A stretch of 64,000 nt of DNA from Nymphalis io (lineage: Eukaryota > Arthropoda > Insecta > Lepidoptera > Nymphalidae). A model generated the notes under the pieces. That model ran no database searches, was not told where the DNA came from, and was given only the letters and a program-made list of their open reading frames with translations. Each line of letters begins with the position of its first letter. The stretch's first letter is position 1. Positions 24,301 through 37,618 of this stretch are shown here, piece by piece. A program made the position numbers and the translations under genes. The DNA lies in the NCBI RefSeq assembly GCF_905147045.1, contig NC_065906.1:3906001-3970000 (forward strand). Reading direction: 5' to 3'.

Positions 24301-27300
24301 AAAGCGAAAATTTGTAAATCTTATATACAGAATTTTCACAGTGAATAATAATGTCTGCTACAATACAATTTTCGATGCAACAACATAGTATATTTAAGTA
24401 ATCTCTACAAGCACTTTTGAATCAATTACTTGTAACGCAAATTTAGTTTAACATCGTACTTCTGTGTTGCAGAAGTGACCAGTGAACATATATGGGTAAA
24501 GCTTCGTACTACTACACAAGATCTTTTACAGCACCATGTGGTAATATTAGCCAGATAATGGATATCGGCCGACAAGACCAGCTTTATTTTTCTTTATATT
24601 ATGTCCTGATTGATAAGCTAAGTGTCAAAAAATTTTGTCTGACAAACATCTGGAAGCTGTTGCAGTCTAAACTGGATATTACTCCTCCATGACGTAGATA
24701 CTTAAATTTCTCACGTATATAAAAATTGTATGTTCCAGGTTGTGCTGCAGGTAACGTTGCAGAGTCAGTTGTACTGGAACGTGAAGCAGAGTCGACGCTG
24801 ACGTTCGCGGAAGGCGCGAACCGCGCGTATGCTGGTCATATGACTCTCAAATTCTCCCCGGACGCAACTAGTACGATGCAACACCACAAGCACTATTGTT
24901 TAGAAGTGTCCGACAATTGCTCTCCCACCGTTGATCATTGTATTATACGTAGCGCTAGTGTCGGTAAGTTGCTCGTCCGCCTACTTATAACATAAGATTA
25001 TGTATTGTATGGGTACATCTGAATGTATCCAAAGGTTTTTTCAAATTATCGATTTGCCATTCAACCATCCTTTTTTAATTTCATATAGGTAAGTACTGGT
25101 GAATGGGCCAGCTGATGATAAATGCTTACCACAGCTTATAGACATGTACCGTAACCGTAACAGCCTGTGAATGTCCCACTGCTGGGCTAAAGGCCTCCTC
25201 TCCTCTTTTTGAGGAGAAGGTTTGGAGCTTATTCCACCACGCTGCTCCAATGCGGGTTGGTAGAATATAGACATGTGCTATAACAAATATTAATCATACG
25301 TTGCATGACCCATTTGCCACAAATCTTAGGAATTAAGATGTTAGGTAGGGACCTAAGCACAAGGGTGTGCTTGTAGTTACACTGGCTCACTCATCCTACA
25401 AACTGGTACACAACAATTGCTAAGCAGCAATATTTGGTTTTGTTCTAAATGTGATGAGTTTGTGGTAACTATCCAGATGGGCATAGACAAAGCCACCAAG
25501 TTAAGATTCTTAGTAGACAAGGGGATCATGTTGCGGTACTCTTTCAAGTAACGAGATGTAAGTAAATATAAGGATAAAACAATATAAAGCAAAGCAATTT
25601 CACCACCCATACTACTACTATTAAAATAAAATACAAATTTTACTACACAACATTCGTTTTTGATTTCATAAGTTTATTCAAATCCAAGTACTTGTCAAAT
25701 TGAAAAATGTAAAGGATTATTAATTACAGAAAGTCCTTATAATTTTAATATGACATACATATACTATTCATATAATCAAAGGAAGAGAAAAAGTAAATAA
25801 ACAACATTCACCTTGAATTAACATGACATAGTTGATGATGATGAGTGATGTTATAGAATAATTTACTTGATGAATAAAATATCCAATAATGAATGATATA
25901 TGTTGTGGTTTTCACACATAATTAAAATTATTTATTTCGATAGATATAGGATATCAAAGAAAATTCATAATAACAAAGCATAATGTCATTATGATGCTCA
26001 ATATCAGTGACAAATGTCTGTAGTCTGTAAAGAGAGAGACTTGTAAAATTTTCTTTTAAGTTTTTAATTTCATTTTTTACTATATGTTAACGTTAGTAAT
26101 AAATAAAACTATAAACAATATTATAATATTGAACTATAAACAATAATCCATTTCCCATATTGCAAATGCATTTAAACAATAGGGTCTAATTTTTTATAGC
26201 TGAATTGAGCGAATATGTGACCGGTGAATGTTATCAACAACCTAGACAGTCCTGCTTTGAGTCTTACCTCCTTAATGACTGCATGGCAATGCATTATAAT
26301 TGATCCCCTAACTTAACAGTTGGCGCCGCGGTGTGTGTGAGCGGTGCGGGCGCGAACCCTGTGATAAAGCACTGCGACATCAGCGACTGCGAGAACGTGG
26401 GCTTGTATGTGACGGACTATGCGCAAGGTGCATACCAGGACAACGAGATCTCTCGCAACGCGCTCGCCGGCATCTGGGTCAAGAACTTCGCCAACCCCAT
26501 CATGCGTCGCAACCACATACATCATGGCAGAGATGTCGGTATATTCACGTTTGAGAATGGATTGGTGAGTTTATACTAGTTTTGAATTAACTAATCTTAA
26601 ACTTTAGCTTTTATTTACGAAAAGATTGCCTCGTTGGTCTAGTGGATATATAGATATAAGGTCGCGCATCACGAGGTCCTGGGCTCAAATCCCAACTTAG
26701 GCAAATAAAAAAGTTTTGAGCTTTTCTGTGGAAGATTTTCAGAACAGGCCAGAGTCTGTAAGTTGGAAGTGTGTGTATACCCTCGTGCCTCGGAAAGCAT
26801 GTAAAGCCGTTGATTTTGCCCCTGAAATCTTTCCGGTCGTGTCTGCTGGGCAGTCATATTCTGATAGGACGGCAACCTGATTATGACAGTGAGGGAATAG
26901 AGAGTGTACCTGTGTTTGCGCACACACTTGTGCACTATAATATGTTCTGCACAGTTGCCTAATCTATCTTGAGACTTGCCGCAGAAATCGGTCAGGAGGA
27001 CATCATCATCACTCAAGAACATTTTCATCTAAAGATACCCTTAGTTACTTTAGTTCTAAATTTTAAATAAAATTTTCGATTATTTATTAAGACATTACAT
27101 AATCAGTAAACTATTTTTTGCAGGGCTACTTTGAAGCTAACGATATCCATAATAACAGAATCGCTGGTTTTGAAGTCAAAGCTGGCGCTAATCCCACCGT
27201 AGTACATTGTGAAATCCACCACGGGCAGACTGGTGGCATATACGTCCACGAGTCCGGTCTCGGCCAGTTTATAGATAATAAGATACATTCGAACAATTTC

Positions 27301-30300
27301 GCGGGCGTGTGGATCACGTCCAACAGCAATCCCACCATCCGCCGCAATGAGATTTATAATGGCCATCAAGGAGGCGTGTATATATTTGGAGAGGGACGCG
27401 GATTAATTGAACACAATAATATTTATGGAAACGCATTAGCTGGCATACAGGTTAGTTAGTTTTGTTTACACTAAAGAACAAGATATTTTATATTTCACAT
27501 CATACCGAAAATCATTTTAACTAAAAACGATTTCAAGTGAAGTTTTATTTTTGTGTATTTATTCATTATACAATAGTTTTTCTATGATTACAGAAGTTTT
27601 ATTGTTTACTCAATTTTTGTATGTTAATGTAATAATTAATTCAGATTTAATTATAATATAGGACAACCAACTAAATATTGCATCATCTTATAAATTTTTA
27701 TTTTTTCCATGTGAAAGTTATAAGTAACTTAAATTAGTCCAACATTAATGATATTAAAAGGCAATGTTGTCTATATAAATAACATAAAATTATACTACTG
27801 AATGTTCATGCTATTATTATTATTGATTGTTCTGGACTCAATTACATTATCTATCGAGAAACACTCGAGATGTTTCGGTCTGCCTGCGGTTTGCGCCATC
27901 TTGAGGAGGATGCTTTAAAATAACGTTGCCTGATCAATAGACACATTTAATAATAATAATTATTATCATGTTGTATTAGATTCATTAATTAAGTATTATT
28001 AGTATTGCGTATGGTCTGAATTTGTCCATTATTTTTGTTGAAATTCGAATTTCACTTGTTAAATGAATTAATAAGTTACATTAATTTAAAAAAATATGTC
28101 AATTATACAAAAAATTTGCGAAAACACATCAACAATTATTGAAGTATGGTGTGAGTAACTGGTTTGTGTGAGAAACTACAACCAAGAAAATTAAATGTGT
28201 TTTTAAAGATTAAAAAAACCATTTCCAAAGTTCGCGTGAGCACATTTGTATAGTAGCAATCATTGAATTGATTATTTTTTTTTAATTTTAATCCATAGAT
28301 TCGCACAAACAGTGATCCTATAGTTAGGCACAATAAGATTCACCATGGGCAGCACGGAGGCATCTATGTTCACGAAAAGGGTCAGGGTTTAATCGAAGAA
28401 AATGAAGTTTACGCTAACACGCTCGCCGGCGTCTGGATCACGACCGGCTCCACGCCCGTGCTGCGACGCAACCGCATACACTCGGGAAAACAGGTCTGTC
28501 ATTACTACACGATTGTTTTAATTAATTTATTTATAAGAACGAATAATAATAGAAAACAATTTATTAAGATTTATTAATTTAATCCAAATAATGATTGTAA
28601 TGAAATTGCAGTGTTGTACCTGCTAGAGATTATTTTATATATATTATTTTATATATACTAAAATTGTTGTCTATGTTTCTAATTATTTATTATACTTAAC
28701 AAAGTTTAACACTTGCAGTAATATAACCTTGCATAACCAACCATAAAGAATGCTCTACGAGTGTCATATATTGTAGGTCGGCGTGTACTTCTACGACAAT
28801 GGTCACGGGAAATTAGAAGATAACGATATATTCAATCACTTGTATTCGGGAGTTCAAATAAGGACTGGCAGCAACCCCGTGATCCGCGGCAACAAGATTT
28901 GGGGTGGACAAAACGGCGGCGTCCTCGTGTACAACGGTGGATTAGGAATACTTGAGCAGAATGAAATCTTCGATAATGCCATGGCCGGTGTGTGGATAAA
29001 GACTGATTCAAACCCCACACTCAAGAGAAACAAGATTTTTGATGGCCGAGATGGGGGCATATGCATTTTTAATGGTGGCAAGGTTTATATTCTAATTGCG
29101 TATTTTAAATAGAGATCGATGTTTCCTTAATTTTAGACATGTTGCAAAACAATAGACTAGTTTTTTAATGTTTGTAAATACTACTTATAAAATGTTAAAG
29201 AAATATAATCTCTTTAATAATCCGTGTATTTTAAAAATATTTGTATATAATGACAATTTTTTTAACAATTTCCAGGGTGTGTTGGAAGAAAACGACATAT
29301 TCCGAAATGCTCAAGCCGGGGTATTAATCTCAACACAGAGTCATCCCGTACTGCGGCGTAACCGGATCTTTGATGGTTTGGCCGCGGGCGTGGAGATCAC
29401 CAACAATGCCACAGCCACATTAGAGCACAATCAAATATTTAATAATAGGTTTGGAGGTAAGAAACATATAATATTTATATTGTTAATGAATGAATATCTT
29501 TTAATAGTAAGTTTTGGCTTGGTGATTTTGTACAAATTAAAAAAAAAAAATAGCAATTGTAATGAATTTTCAATAATTTCAGGGCTATGTTTAGCGTCAG
29601 GAGTGTCTCCGTTAGTGCGGGGAAACAAAATCTTTAGTAATCAAGATGCAGTCGAGAAAGCGGTTGGAGGCGGACAGTGTCTCTACAAAATTTCCTCATA
29701 TACTTCTTTCCCCATGCATGATTTTTATAGGTAGAACACTATTGTTATTTATGTTAAAATTAATTATTATAAAATTAATAATATTTTCTAATATTATATG
29801 ATATATTTTAGATGCCAGACTTGTAACACAACGGATCGTAACGCCATTTGCGTCAATTGCATTAAAACGTGCCACTCAGGACATGATGTGGAATTTATTC
29901 GCCATGACAGGTGAGCCTAGTCTTTTTGATTTAATGGCGCTTTTAGTCCTTGCATTTCATGAAGTCGTATATCAATGTTTTGTGAGTGCTTGAAAAGTGC
30001 TTAGGAATGTGTGAGCTTAATGGTAAGCACAGTTTGCCCACTTTTAATATATATATATTAAGAGTGGGCATACTATGCTTGTTAAGTTACCAAGAAACCA
30101 CACAATGACCCCGCTGGCAGGGTGCGCTATGTTAGGTGAGCATTGGGTACATAGTTCTTATCGTAGCCAGAGCTACAGCATATATATACGCTTTTTATCA
30201 CATTTTGTTTCGTTCCTTAGGCGGTGTTACAGTAACAGCCTGTTAATGTCCCACTGCTGGGCTAAGGCCTCCTCTCCCTTTTGAGGAGAAGGTTTTTAGC

Positions 30301-31874
30301 TTATTCCACCACGCTGCTCCAATGCGGGTTGGTAGAATACACATGTGGCAGAATTTCAATGAAATTAGACACATGCAGGTTTCCTCACGATGTTTTCCTT
30401 CACCGTTAAGCACGAGATGAATTATAAACACAAATTAAGCACATGAAAATTCAGTGGTGCTTGCCCGGGTTTGAACCCACGATCATCGGTTAAGATTCAC
30501 GCGTTCTTACCACTAGACCATCTCGGCTGTTTTTAGGCGGTGTACCTAAATTAAAATACAGTATAAACTATGTCTTGAAATTTTAACTCTACCACCTCAA
30601 TGTTAATCTTTCGTTTGCCGCCATTTTTAATTTAAGTTTATGTCACGTGGCAGGGTCCCATGTCAGATTCCTGGTCGATTGCCATACTAACCATTTAAAA
30701 ACCCTCTCTGTCATCGCTCATGCATAAGTGATGAAGGTACCGTGTCGGACTGGCCTAGTCTAAACAGGGCTGGGTTTCTCACAGTGCCGATAACATTAGC
30801 CACAGCTTGGCTGCTCTAGTATCCCTAGTCTAGTTTTTTTCCGGAGCAAGTGAGCAAAGGCATCTCTCTCAAGCTGTATGAGCCCCAGACTTTATAGATC
30901 CAATTGCATCTATCTTCCTTTATTTAATAGGAGACCAGCAAAACTTTTACTGGTAAATCTTGAAAAAGCAGTAGAAAAAAGTAATCTACTTATTTGTTAT
31001 CTCTCAAATTCTTGTAATAATTTATTCATAATTTTTAACAGGTTAAGCTACGCCCATTAGTTAAATTTTAACATATTTGTTAGTATCTAAATTTTTATGT
31101 TTCATAATTCCTCTCTTTAAATATATAGTTTATATTATCCTTCAAACCCTAATTTATTTGTTCTTATTATTAGGCAGTTTATATATAATTCACACTACAC
31201 TAATGTTACAAAAAAATAAATTCTTATTTAAAAACTATCGGATTGTAAAATTATATACCTTCCTACCTTTTATTTTGGTATTACACGACAGTAACAGTCT
31301 GTGAATGTCCCATTGCTGGCTTAAGGCCTCCCTTTTTGAGGAGAAGGCTTAGAGCAGGAGGTTGATTACACGACGTATTCGTCTAATTAATTATTTCTTT
31401 AATTAAATATTTACACTAGGATTATGAATTATAAAGTTATCACCATTATAGAGTTTTTATACACTATCATTTTATATCCTTAAATTTTGTATTTAAGATC
31501 TTTGGGCCCTTTTAAAATCTATCCTCTTTAGACACATAGGTGTTTTATGCATTGATGCGTTGTCGACTCTAGAATGATGATTTTAACTAAATGAACTTAT
31601 CTTTCCTTACAATATTATTAAAAAAAAATCAGCTCTCTTGAAATACAAAGACAGCACTTTATTAATTAAGCACTTACTACTGCGACAGCTATATTACATA
31701 AACTTTGTGCGATGTTTAAATTATTTAATATTTTTAATTTTCAGATTTTTCTGTGACTGCGGAGCAGGCACGCTATCGAATCAATGCCAGCTGCAGGGCG
31801 AGCCGACGCAGGACACGGACACGCTGTACGACTCGGCCGCACCCATGGAGTCGCACACGCTCATGGTGAACTGA
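18349..31874 (+). CDS. FBXO11: FBXO11, F-box/parallel beta-helix/UBR-box ubiquitin ligase receptor, complete
   Basis: Fourteen exons: 18349..18445, 20716..20956, 22291..22458, 22945..23149, 23690..23909, 24739..24963, 26320..26564, 27124..27450, 28299..28493, 28777..29082, 29276..29456, 29583..29730, 29812..29910, 31745..31874; 928 codons plus TGA with phase kept throughout, close to the 927 residues of human FBXO11. It is the substrate receptor of an SCF (SKP1-CUL1-F-box) E3 ligase. Order: basic low-complexity N-terminus with HSPYDLRRKSP and KRPR; F-box (LPDEVLLCILSHLTERDLC, exon 3); WKESFRQLYYGIHVRP; then serial beta-helix repeats such as GLYVTDYAQGAYQDNEIS, NPTVVHCEIHHGQTGGIYV and GIYVHEKGQGLIEENEV; and a C-terminal UBR-type zinc finger with CQTCNTTDRNAICVNC, HSGHDVEFIRHD and FFCDCGAGTLS. 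Exon 5 carries an unusual Cys/Ala-rich insert. The upstream in-frame stop supports the start. Confidence 0.96.
18446..20715. other. FBXO11 intron 1
   Basis: 2.27 kb of AT-rich DNA between a GTAAGT donor and a TTTCCAG acceptor. I saw no coding sequence, RNA gene or recognisable repeat. Confidence 0.7.
20957..22290. other. FBXO11 intron 2
   Basis: AT-rich, donor GTATGT and acceptor TGTCGCAG. No embedded gene or repeat recognised. Confidence 0.65.
22608..22624. repeat. Short (TA)n microsatellite in FBXO11 intron 3
   Basis: Uninterrupted alternating TA run inside the intron between exons 3 and 4. Confidence 0.7.
23203..23552 (-). repeat. tRNA-derived SINE family 2, copy B, with 12-bp target-site duplication
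   Basis: Minus-strand element between FBXO11 exons 4 and 5. The sense head is GACTGCCTCGTTGGTCTAGT, the B-box-like stretch is GGGTTTGATTCCC, and the tail is ATT-type. AAATAAATATTA at 23191-23202 and at 23553-23564 flanks it precisely. Confidence 0.88.
25075..25495 (-). repeat. Old poly-A SINE family 1 copy split by a SINE family 3 fragment
   Basis: The left piece (about 25075-25147) and right piece (about 25266-25495) align in order to the young family 1 copies: GGGCCAGCTGATGATAA, then ACTGGCTCACTCATCC and GTGGTAACTATCCAGA. Between them, 25148-25265 is the 3' part of family 3 (CAGCCTGTGAATGTCCC, GAGGAGAAGGTTTGGAGC). TATAGACATGT at 25137-25147 and 25266-25276 is the duplication. It lies in FBXO11 intron 6. 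Confidence 0.75.
26624..27013 (+). repeat. tRNA-derived SINE family 2, copy C
   Basis: Sense copy in FBXO11 intron 7: head GATTGCCTCGTTGGTCTAGT, B-box-like GGGCTCAAATCCC, body containing GTGTTTGCGCACACACTTG, tail CATCATCATCA. No clear target duplication seen, consistent with an older insertion. Confidence 0.83.
27451..28298. other. FBXO11 intron 8
   Basis: AT-rich. A less AT-rich patch at 27855-27925 (GAGATGTTTCGGTCTGCC, GCGCCATCTTGAGGAGG) may be a repeat scrap, which I could not classify. Confidence 0.5.
30228..30532 (-). repeat. tRNA-derived SINE family 3, full copy, with 11-bp target-site duplication
   Basis: Minus-strand sense begins CAGCCGAGATGGTCTAGTGG (A-box-like), then GGGTTCAAACCCGGG (B-box-like), then body and 3' end CACTGCTGGGACATT-type sequence. 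TTAGGCGGTGT at 30217-30227 and 30533-30543 flanks it. Confidence 0.88.
31287..31355 (-). repeat. 3' fragment of SINE family 3
   Basis: ACAGTAACAGTCTGTGAATG and CCTTTTTGAGGAGAAGG-like words match the tail end of the full copy at 30.2 kb; the head is absent (5' truncation, as in retroposition). Confidence 0.75.
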
Positions 31875-33510
31875 GCGCGCCGTCCGCCCGCGCGCGCAGC
31901 CCCGCGCGGACCGCCCGCCGCGACCTGCCTCCACTAGCCGACTATTTTTATTGACTTCGCATCGTACATTCACCTGAGTCGCTGTTTACCTCTTCGTCGT
32001 ATGTGACTTGTAATCAATCGGTTCAATTATGTATTCTATCGATGTACTTTATAGACGAAACGATTTCGGATACGCTATTTGTATAAGTAGAGGCGTTTTT
32101 TATCATCGGTACTTAATAATGTATTTTGTCGTGTAGAATCGTGCATTCCCAAATTGTAATCACCCCATGTTTCGTGTCACATTTATATATTTAGAGTAAT
32201 ATTATTTGTTTTATAAGATATACTAATAGCCTTATATTGTAATGTCTACGGTTATATAATCATGAGGAAGATTGACATTTTATTTATCGCAAGAAACTCG
32301 ATATTTTGTTTAGTTACGTAACTGATTCGATCCAGCGACTGTGGCAGTCAGGTTAGCTAATTGTATTATAAATAGCCTTTTAAGTATTTTTTAACTATTT
32401 GACGATACGATTTCATTTTTACATGAGCAACTTATTCTTTAGCTCTCCTGATGTTTAGGGTTGATTGTTCGTGTTTTAGTTAGTAAAGATATTCGTACCA
32501 ATTAATTTCCTGTTAGTCGGGAGGAAGTCGAGACGTCCGCGTCAGTGGGATTGCGTCGAGCCCGGCCGAGTGTCCCGGCGTCGTTTATTATCTCTCGATT
32601 AGGAGTCCGCCTCGCCTAACTTTTTTTGGCGCTCCTGTCGCGCTTTGTAAATATTTATGTCTCACAATAATCGAAAATGTAGTAATTAATGTATTTGTAT
32701 CATTATATTTTTATTATTGATCACAACATGTATGTTTAATTATTATGAATTACGTACGTTATGCTCAGGAGATCATCGCGCTGTCGCTTGTAGTGCAGTC
32801 GCCTATGAGTCATAATGTAGTTCCAGAGATATCATAAGCCGAGTTTTCGGCTCGTTAGTGTATAATAAAATGCAAATTAAGAACGAATGTGCGTATTTAA
32901 TTGGAAAAGATCTTAGGTACAATTGATATTTTATTATATTGTTAATTTAAATGTGGTATTGATATCGATCGACAAGCAATGCTAGGAAACTGGACGCCGC
33001 ACGTGAGCGGCCGGAGTGCTGATAATGATAAGTTAGCCAATAAGCTATAATGAAAATCTAAATTACTCTGTAATCACTATTGCAAGTTTCGAATCGTTAC
33101 ATCGTCTCCATAGCACGGTATGTTCTGAATCTGCTTTTTTATAATCCTCAATCTGTGATCATCGCTAAATGTGTAAGAGAAATATTTTAGTTCACAACAT
33201 ACAGAAATTATAAGACTTATTGTAAAATCAAAATTATTGTGGCGCCGACGCTTTATGTAATTAAATTGAATGTGAAATTGTTATTTATTGAATTGTCAGT
33301 ATGTTCTTAATTTATTGAGTTTAAAACTGGATAATATTTTGTTTATACCTGAAAATACCACTGTAAAAGCCGTGATATACATCATATAATATTATACACC
33401 GGAATTTTATTTACTTCCTTTAGTTTTTTTTAAACACCTTTCCGAACTTTAAGCCTTACTAATACAATGATCGTGACATGGAGCAGTTCAAATAAATGGA
33501 AGAACTAGAG
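31875..33510 (+). other. FBXO11 3' untranslated region (inferred)
   Basis: About 1.6 kb after the stop. It is GC-rich at first (31872-31935) and again near 32510-32650. Candidate signals AATAAA occur near 32863 and at 33491-33496; the latter would end the transcript just before the SINE at 33.5 kb. The extent is inferred. Confidence 0.5.
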
Positions 33511-33530
33511 ATATTTTTGCTTGCCATTTG

Positions 33531-33820
33531 AGTTTTTTTTTTATAGAGTAGGAATGCGGACGAGCATATGGGCCACCTGATGGTAAGTGGTCACCAACGC
33601 CCTTAGACATTGGCATTGTAAGAAATGTCAACCATCACTTACATATCCAATGCGCCACCAACCTTGGGAACTAAGATTTTATGTCCCTTGTGCCTGTAAT
33701 TACACTGGCTCACTCACCCTTCAAACCGGAACACAACAATACCAAGTACTGCTGTTTTGCGGTAGAATATCTGATGAGTGGGTGGTACCTACCCAGACGA
33801 GCTTGCACAAAGCCCTACCA
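33531..33820 (-). repeat. Poly-A SINE family 1, copy B
   Basis: Near-identical to the other young copies: T-run at left (reverse poly-A tail), then GGACGAGCATATGGGCCACC and GGTGGTACCTACCCAGACG, ending AGCCCTACCA. The sense head appears a few bases short. It sits between FBXO11 and the ARHGAP11A-like gene. Confidence 0.88.
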
Positions 33821-34902
33821 ATACAGGCAATATATTTAATTGACTTTACAAAAAAAATGAGCAGGATGAATGCGGATTGATTTGCTTGTCACAAATATTT
33901 TGTTTGGATCTCACAAATATTTATATTATGTTAGCCATTTAAAGGAAACCTGTCACTTTAATCACAATTAATTACGTCTCAGACGCGATATTTGCCAAGT
34001 TGTAAAATATTTTTACCACAAATTACTATAATATCTTGATAATCTTATTCGTCCAATAATTCGCTTCCATTATGGTATGAAATGTACGGAATGCAATTTG
34101 AATGAATAGAAGAATCTGTATACTATTTTTGAGATGACGATGAATATATTAATATTATACTTCTAGCTCCCTCTGAAGTCAACTTGCTGCAAGTCGAACA
34201 GCGCAGGAATGTTAAGGAATAAAATAGTTACGTATTGAACTACGCCTTTCATTATTTGTAGATATTATATATATAAGTATACCACTGTCGAACTACTTTT
34301 AATTTGCTCATTTCACATAACTTTAGAAACTTTAGAAAGTTATGTGAAATAAGCACGAGATTTATTCAACACTAAAACTTCCCTTATGAGAATTATTTAG
34401 ATTTAAAATAAATCAAATATATTTAGAACTTTGGTATATTGGAGATCTTAGTTCTATGAGTATCATTTTCTATATTCATACCTAAATCTTTTTATCAATT
34501 TCGTTAAGTTACGTTTAAGGGTTAGACTAGAAGGCTATCTTATGATACTCGTACCAATTAATTTTAGTAATATGCACTTATGCAGAGCATTGCAGACTTG
34601 AAGGTAACGCGGTATTTGACTATTGGTATAGTTTTACTTATATATGGCAATAACGAACGAAATGGCTAATTTCATTAGCATAGATGTGAAAAGTAGTCTT
34701 TAAAAATATACTTAAGTTTATATACCTAAGTTTAAGTAGTCTTTAAAATAAATGAATATATTTAAAATTAAACTTCTCATATATATACAAAAATATCATA
34801 ATTTTAATTACAAATTGCTAATTAAATCATTTAAACTTTAAGATATTTAAGTAATAAGCCGTAATATATGTAGCAGACTTATTCAAAAATACTGTAAATC
34901 AA
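33821..34902. other. Spacer between two convergent genes, with hairpin
   Basis: AT-rich. A minus-strand AATAAA (TTTATT on plus) lies near 34367 and could polyadenylate the ARHGAP11A-like transcript. The inverted repeat at 34306-34354 is listed separately. Confidence 0.5.
34306..34354. repeat. Near-perfect hairpin, 19-bp arms, 11-nt loop
   Basis: Left arm 34306-34324 (GCTCATTTCACATAACTTT) and right arm 34336-34354 (AAAGTTATGTGAAATAAGC) pair at 18 of 19 positions. It may be a transcript-end structure, a small-RNA precursor or a palindrome left by a mobile element. Confidence 0.8.
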
Positions 34903-37581
34903 TTAATTGTATGCACGTTGTTTCTGGCGGGGGGATCTTCTAGGAGAAATGTGCACAGCCTTCATCGGTATATTGTTTCTTTTTAGTTCACTAGCTGAAG
35001 CAGGCGTTCGTAAGTTTCGAGGTGTACATAATGATTTTTTGAATGCAGGAGGTTGCGGTGTTTTTAATAAGTTAGATTGCGGGGATACCACTTTTTTAAC
35101 GGGTGAAATTTTTCTACTCGGACGCATATTATTGATGTCGTCTTTATTATGAGAACCTGAAGTGCGATATGTTGCAGACGAACCAAAATCATTAGAATTG
35201 CTTTTAGTTTTGTAAGCTGGACTAGTTTCAACTTCATCTCTAACATAAGACTGAAGTTTCGATTTGGAATTAGGAACAATTTTTTGTGCCTTCATTTGTT
35301 GTTGGCTCATTCTAGGTTTTCTTGCAAAACCTGTATGCATTGACTTCTCATTCCGATCAGATGATTTGTCGGAGCTGGATTCGAACATCTTGGCTTTTGC
35401 GAGAACAGCTCCTGCATTCTGACGCCGCAACTTGTTTACTGAGGGTCTTCCGGTTTGGCCGCTTGTTTCTAATTCACCTGTTTTATTCATGAAGAAAGCT
35501 GCAGCGTTTCGCCATTTTTGTTTTGAATTCGATGAAATTTCTTTACTTATTTGAGTAGGATTTTTAATATCTTGATAGCATTGAAACTGTGACGAGTACC
35601 TTAATTTTGTTTTGTGATTGGTTGAATTATTCGATGAATTTTCAGGTCCTGTACCATCCCAGCTGTTATTTATCGTTATATTTAGTGATCGACGCGACTT
35701 GTCTTTACCGATAGTTTTATTTAAATTAAAATCTGGAGCGAGACTTATTCTTTTTCTTTGATGATATTTTAGACTAGAATCAGATACATTGGTAATTGAA
35801 TTCTCTGATAATGAGCCATCCCATTCAGAAACTAAGTTTTGGCTTGTTATATCTACTTGATTTGGTTTGACTGTGCTTGTTCGCTCTCTCCGAATTAATC
35901 CTACGTATGGATAGAACCTATCAGTATTATGATTAGTTTGCGATTGAGAGGAAGCGTTCCAGGATTTATGCCTCACTATTTTAGTCAGATTTTCTTTGGA
36001 ACGACGTCGTATCGTACCAATTTTCCTCGCACTTGGTGAACGAATTATTTTGGCTTGTTCCTTAGGCCTGATTTTTAATTCTTTGCTAAGGCGACGAGCT
36101 AAATGCTCCGAAGTTGGACAATTTAACATGGCCACATCTTCCAATGTCTGCTCGTAAACATTTTGCACTTGCTGCAATGGCTGGACTCTTGGTATGACAT
36201 CAGTAAACTCCCTTGACAATCTATTTTCGATTGCTGATACTCTGTTTTTTATTTCTTCATACTCTTGCTTAGATATCCTCACATAGTCTTTGTCAATTTC
36301 TTTCATGTCAGAAGATAGGTCTATAGTATCGTGAGCACTGAACAAATTTTCTGAGGATGTCAATATATCTTCACTACAAATGCTTGTTTCGGAGTTTTTA
36401 TGAGAATTAAAATCTGAATTAATAACAGGTGTACTTCTAGAATCCATAAAACTCAGGCGTAATCTCTTCCGCCCAGTCACACCACTGTCAAAAAAAAAAA
36501 AACATTAATTAATTAAGAACAAATTAAAAGGTATTGTAAAATAATAATAAGTAATTACATTTTCATTGGTGTAAATGATAGTTCCTTTTGAGGAAGGTCC
36601 TTTCTTATTTCTTTCCTGTAAAAAATCGTTTGAATTAATGACAATGAGATATACTTTTCATACTACATTATACCCTTATTTTGTTTTAATCAATAATGAT
36701 TACATTAATATAATTATTGAATATTAAAATTTATAAAAAATTAAATTGTTAGATAGTAAGAAGAGCTTACGTGTTATGCTATTAAAATAGAAATAATAGA
36801 GTTACCTAGCTTATTTTCAAAGTTTTTTTTTTTTTAATTTCAGTATCTAAGTATTACATAAAATATTGCCAAACTGAGATTTAAATTTGGTATTCTACAT
36901 CTCTACAAAATATACATAAATATAATTCAACTTACTTTACTTTTACAGAAAGTCCTTCATAATTATTATCAAATTTCCTTTTGGCTGCTGATTTACTCAA
37001 TACTGGTGTTTTACCGTTTTCCATGACTAGTGCTGGTGTAGCTACATTACCAGATACCATTTTTCGTAATCCACTTAACATTCCTAAGGAAACAGATTTA
37101 AGAGAATATTTATTTACTATGTTTGAGGGATAAAAAAATATCATTATACAAAAACTATATTTAACATAAGTTTATAGATAATTTGTTTCTCAATTGCCAT
37201 AAATCTATATAAAAACCATTTTGGAGAAAAGCTTCACCATATTTGTTTACAATAATTATTTAATATGGTCAGGAGGTGATTTCATGCCAAAGGTTCACTA
37301 TTACTTATAAAGTAGTAAGTTTTATAATAACTTTCAAAACACAAACAATCTTCAACCATATTTATTAATTTATAATCCTAATTATTATTTTTTCATCTGT
37401 CACAGCAAAATAATTAATATTATACCAATATAAAGTGTACAAGCTTACTATTAAGTGATCCACTTCTCCTTTTTTTCCTTCTTGACTGACTGACATCAGA
37501 ATCATCATCTAGTTTTGTCATAAGTTCGTCTGTCAAAAGTCCTATGTGCTTAGAGTTTTCAATAAAGATCTAAAACATAAA

Positions 37582-37618
<37 letters not shown>

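Larger units (their letters stand above)
29911..31744. other. FBXO11 intron 13 (1.8 kb, contains SINEs)
   Basis: Holds the SINE family 3 copies listed separately, plus an unclassified, relatively GC-rich stretch at 30640-30880 (CTGGTCGATTGCC, GTGTCGGACTGGCC, CTCAAGCTGTATGAGCC) that looks like a further unrecognised repeat. Confidence 0.5.

Noticed and set aside
33587..33880. A recurring open frame of about 90 codons seen in five places (4.2, 33.6, 41.1, 49.9, 55.5 kb)
   Set aside because: It is the same fortuitous frame in each copy of the poly-A SINE, on whichever strand the SINE lies; there is no sign of selection as a protein.
37587..37616. Direct repeats considered as a CRISPR-like or satellite array
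   Set aside because: It is only a dinucleotide TA microsatellite; nowhere in the window are there regularly spaced repeats with unique spacers.
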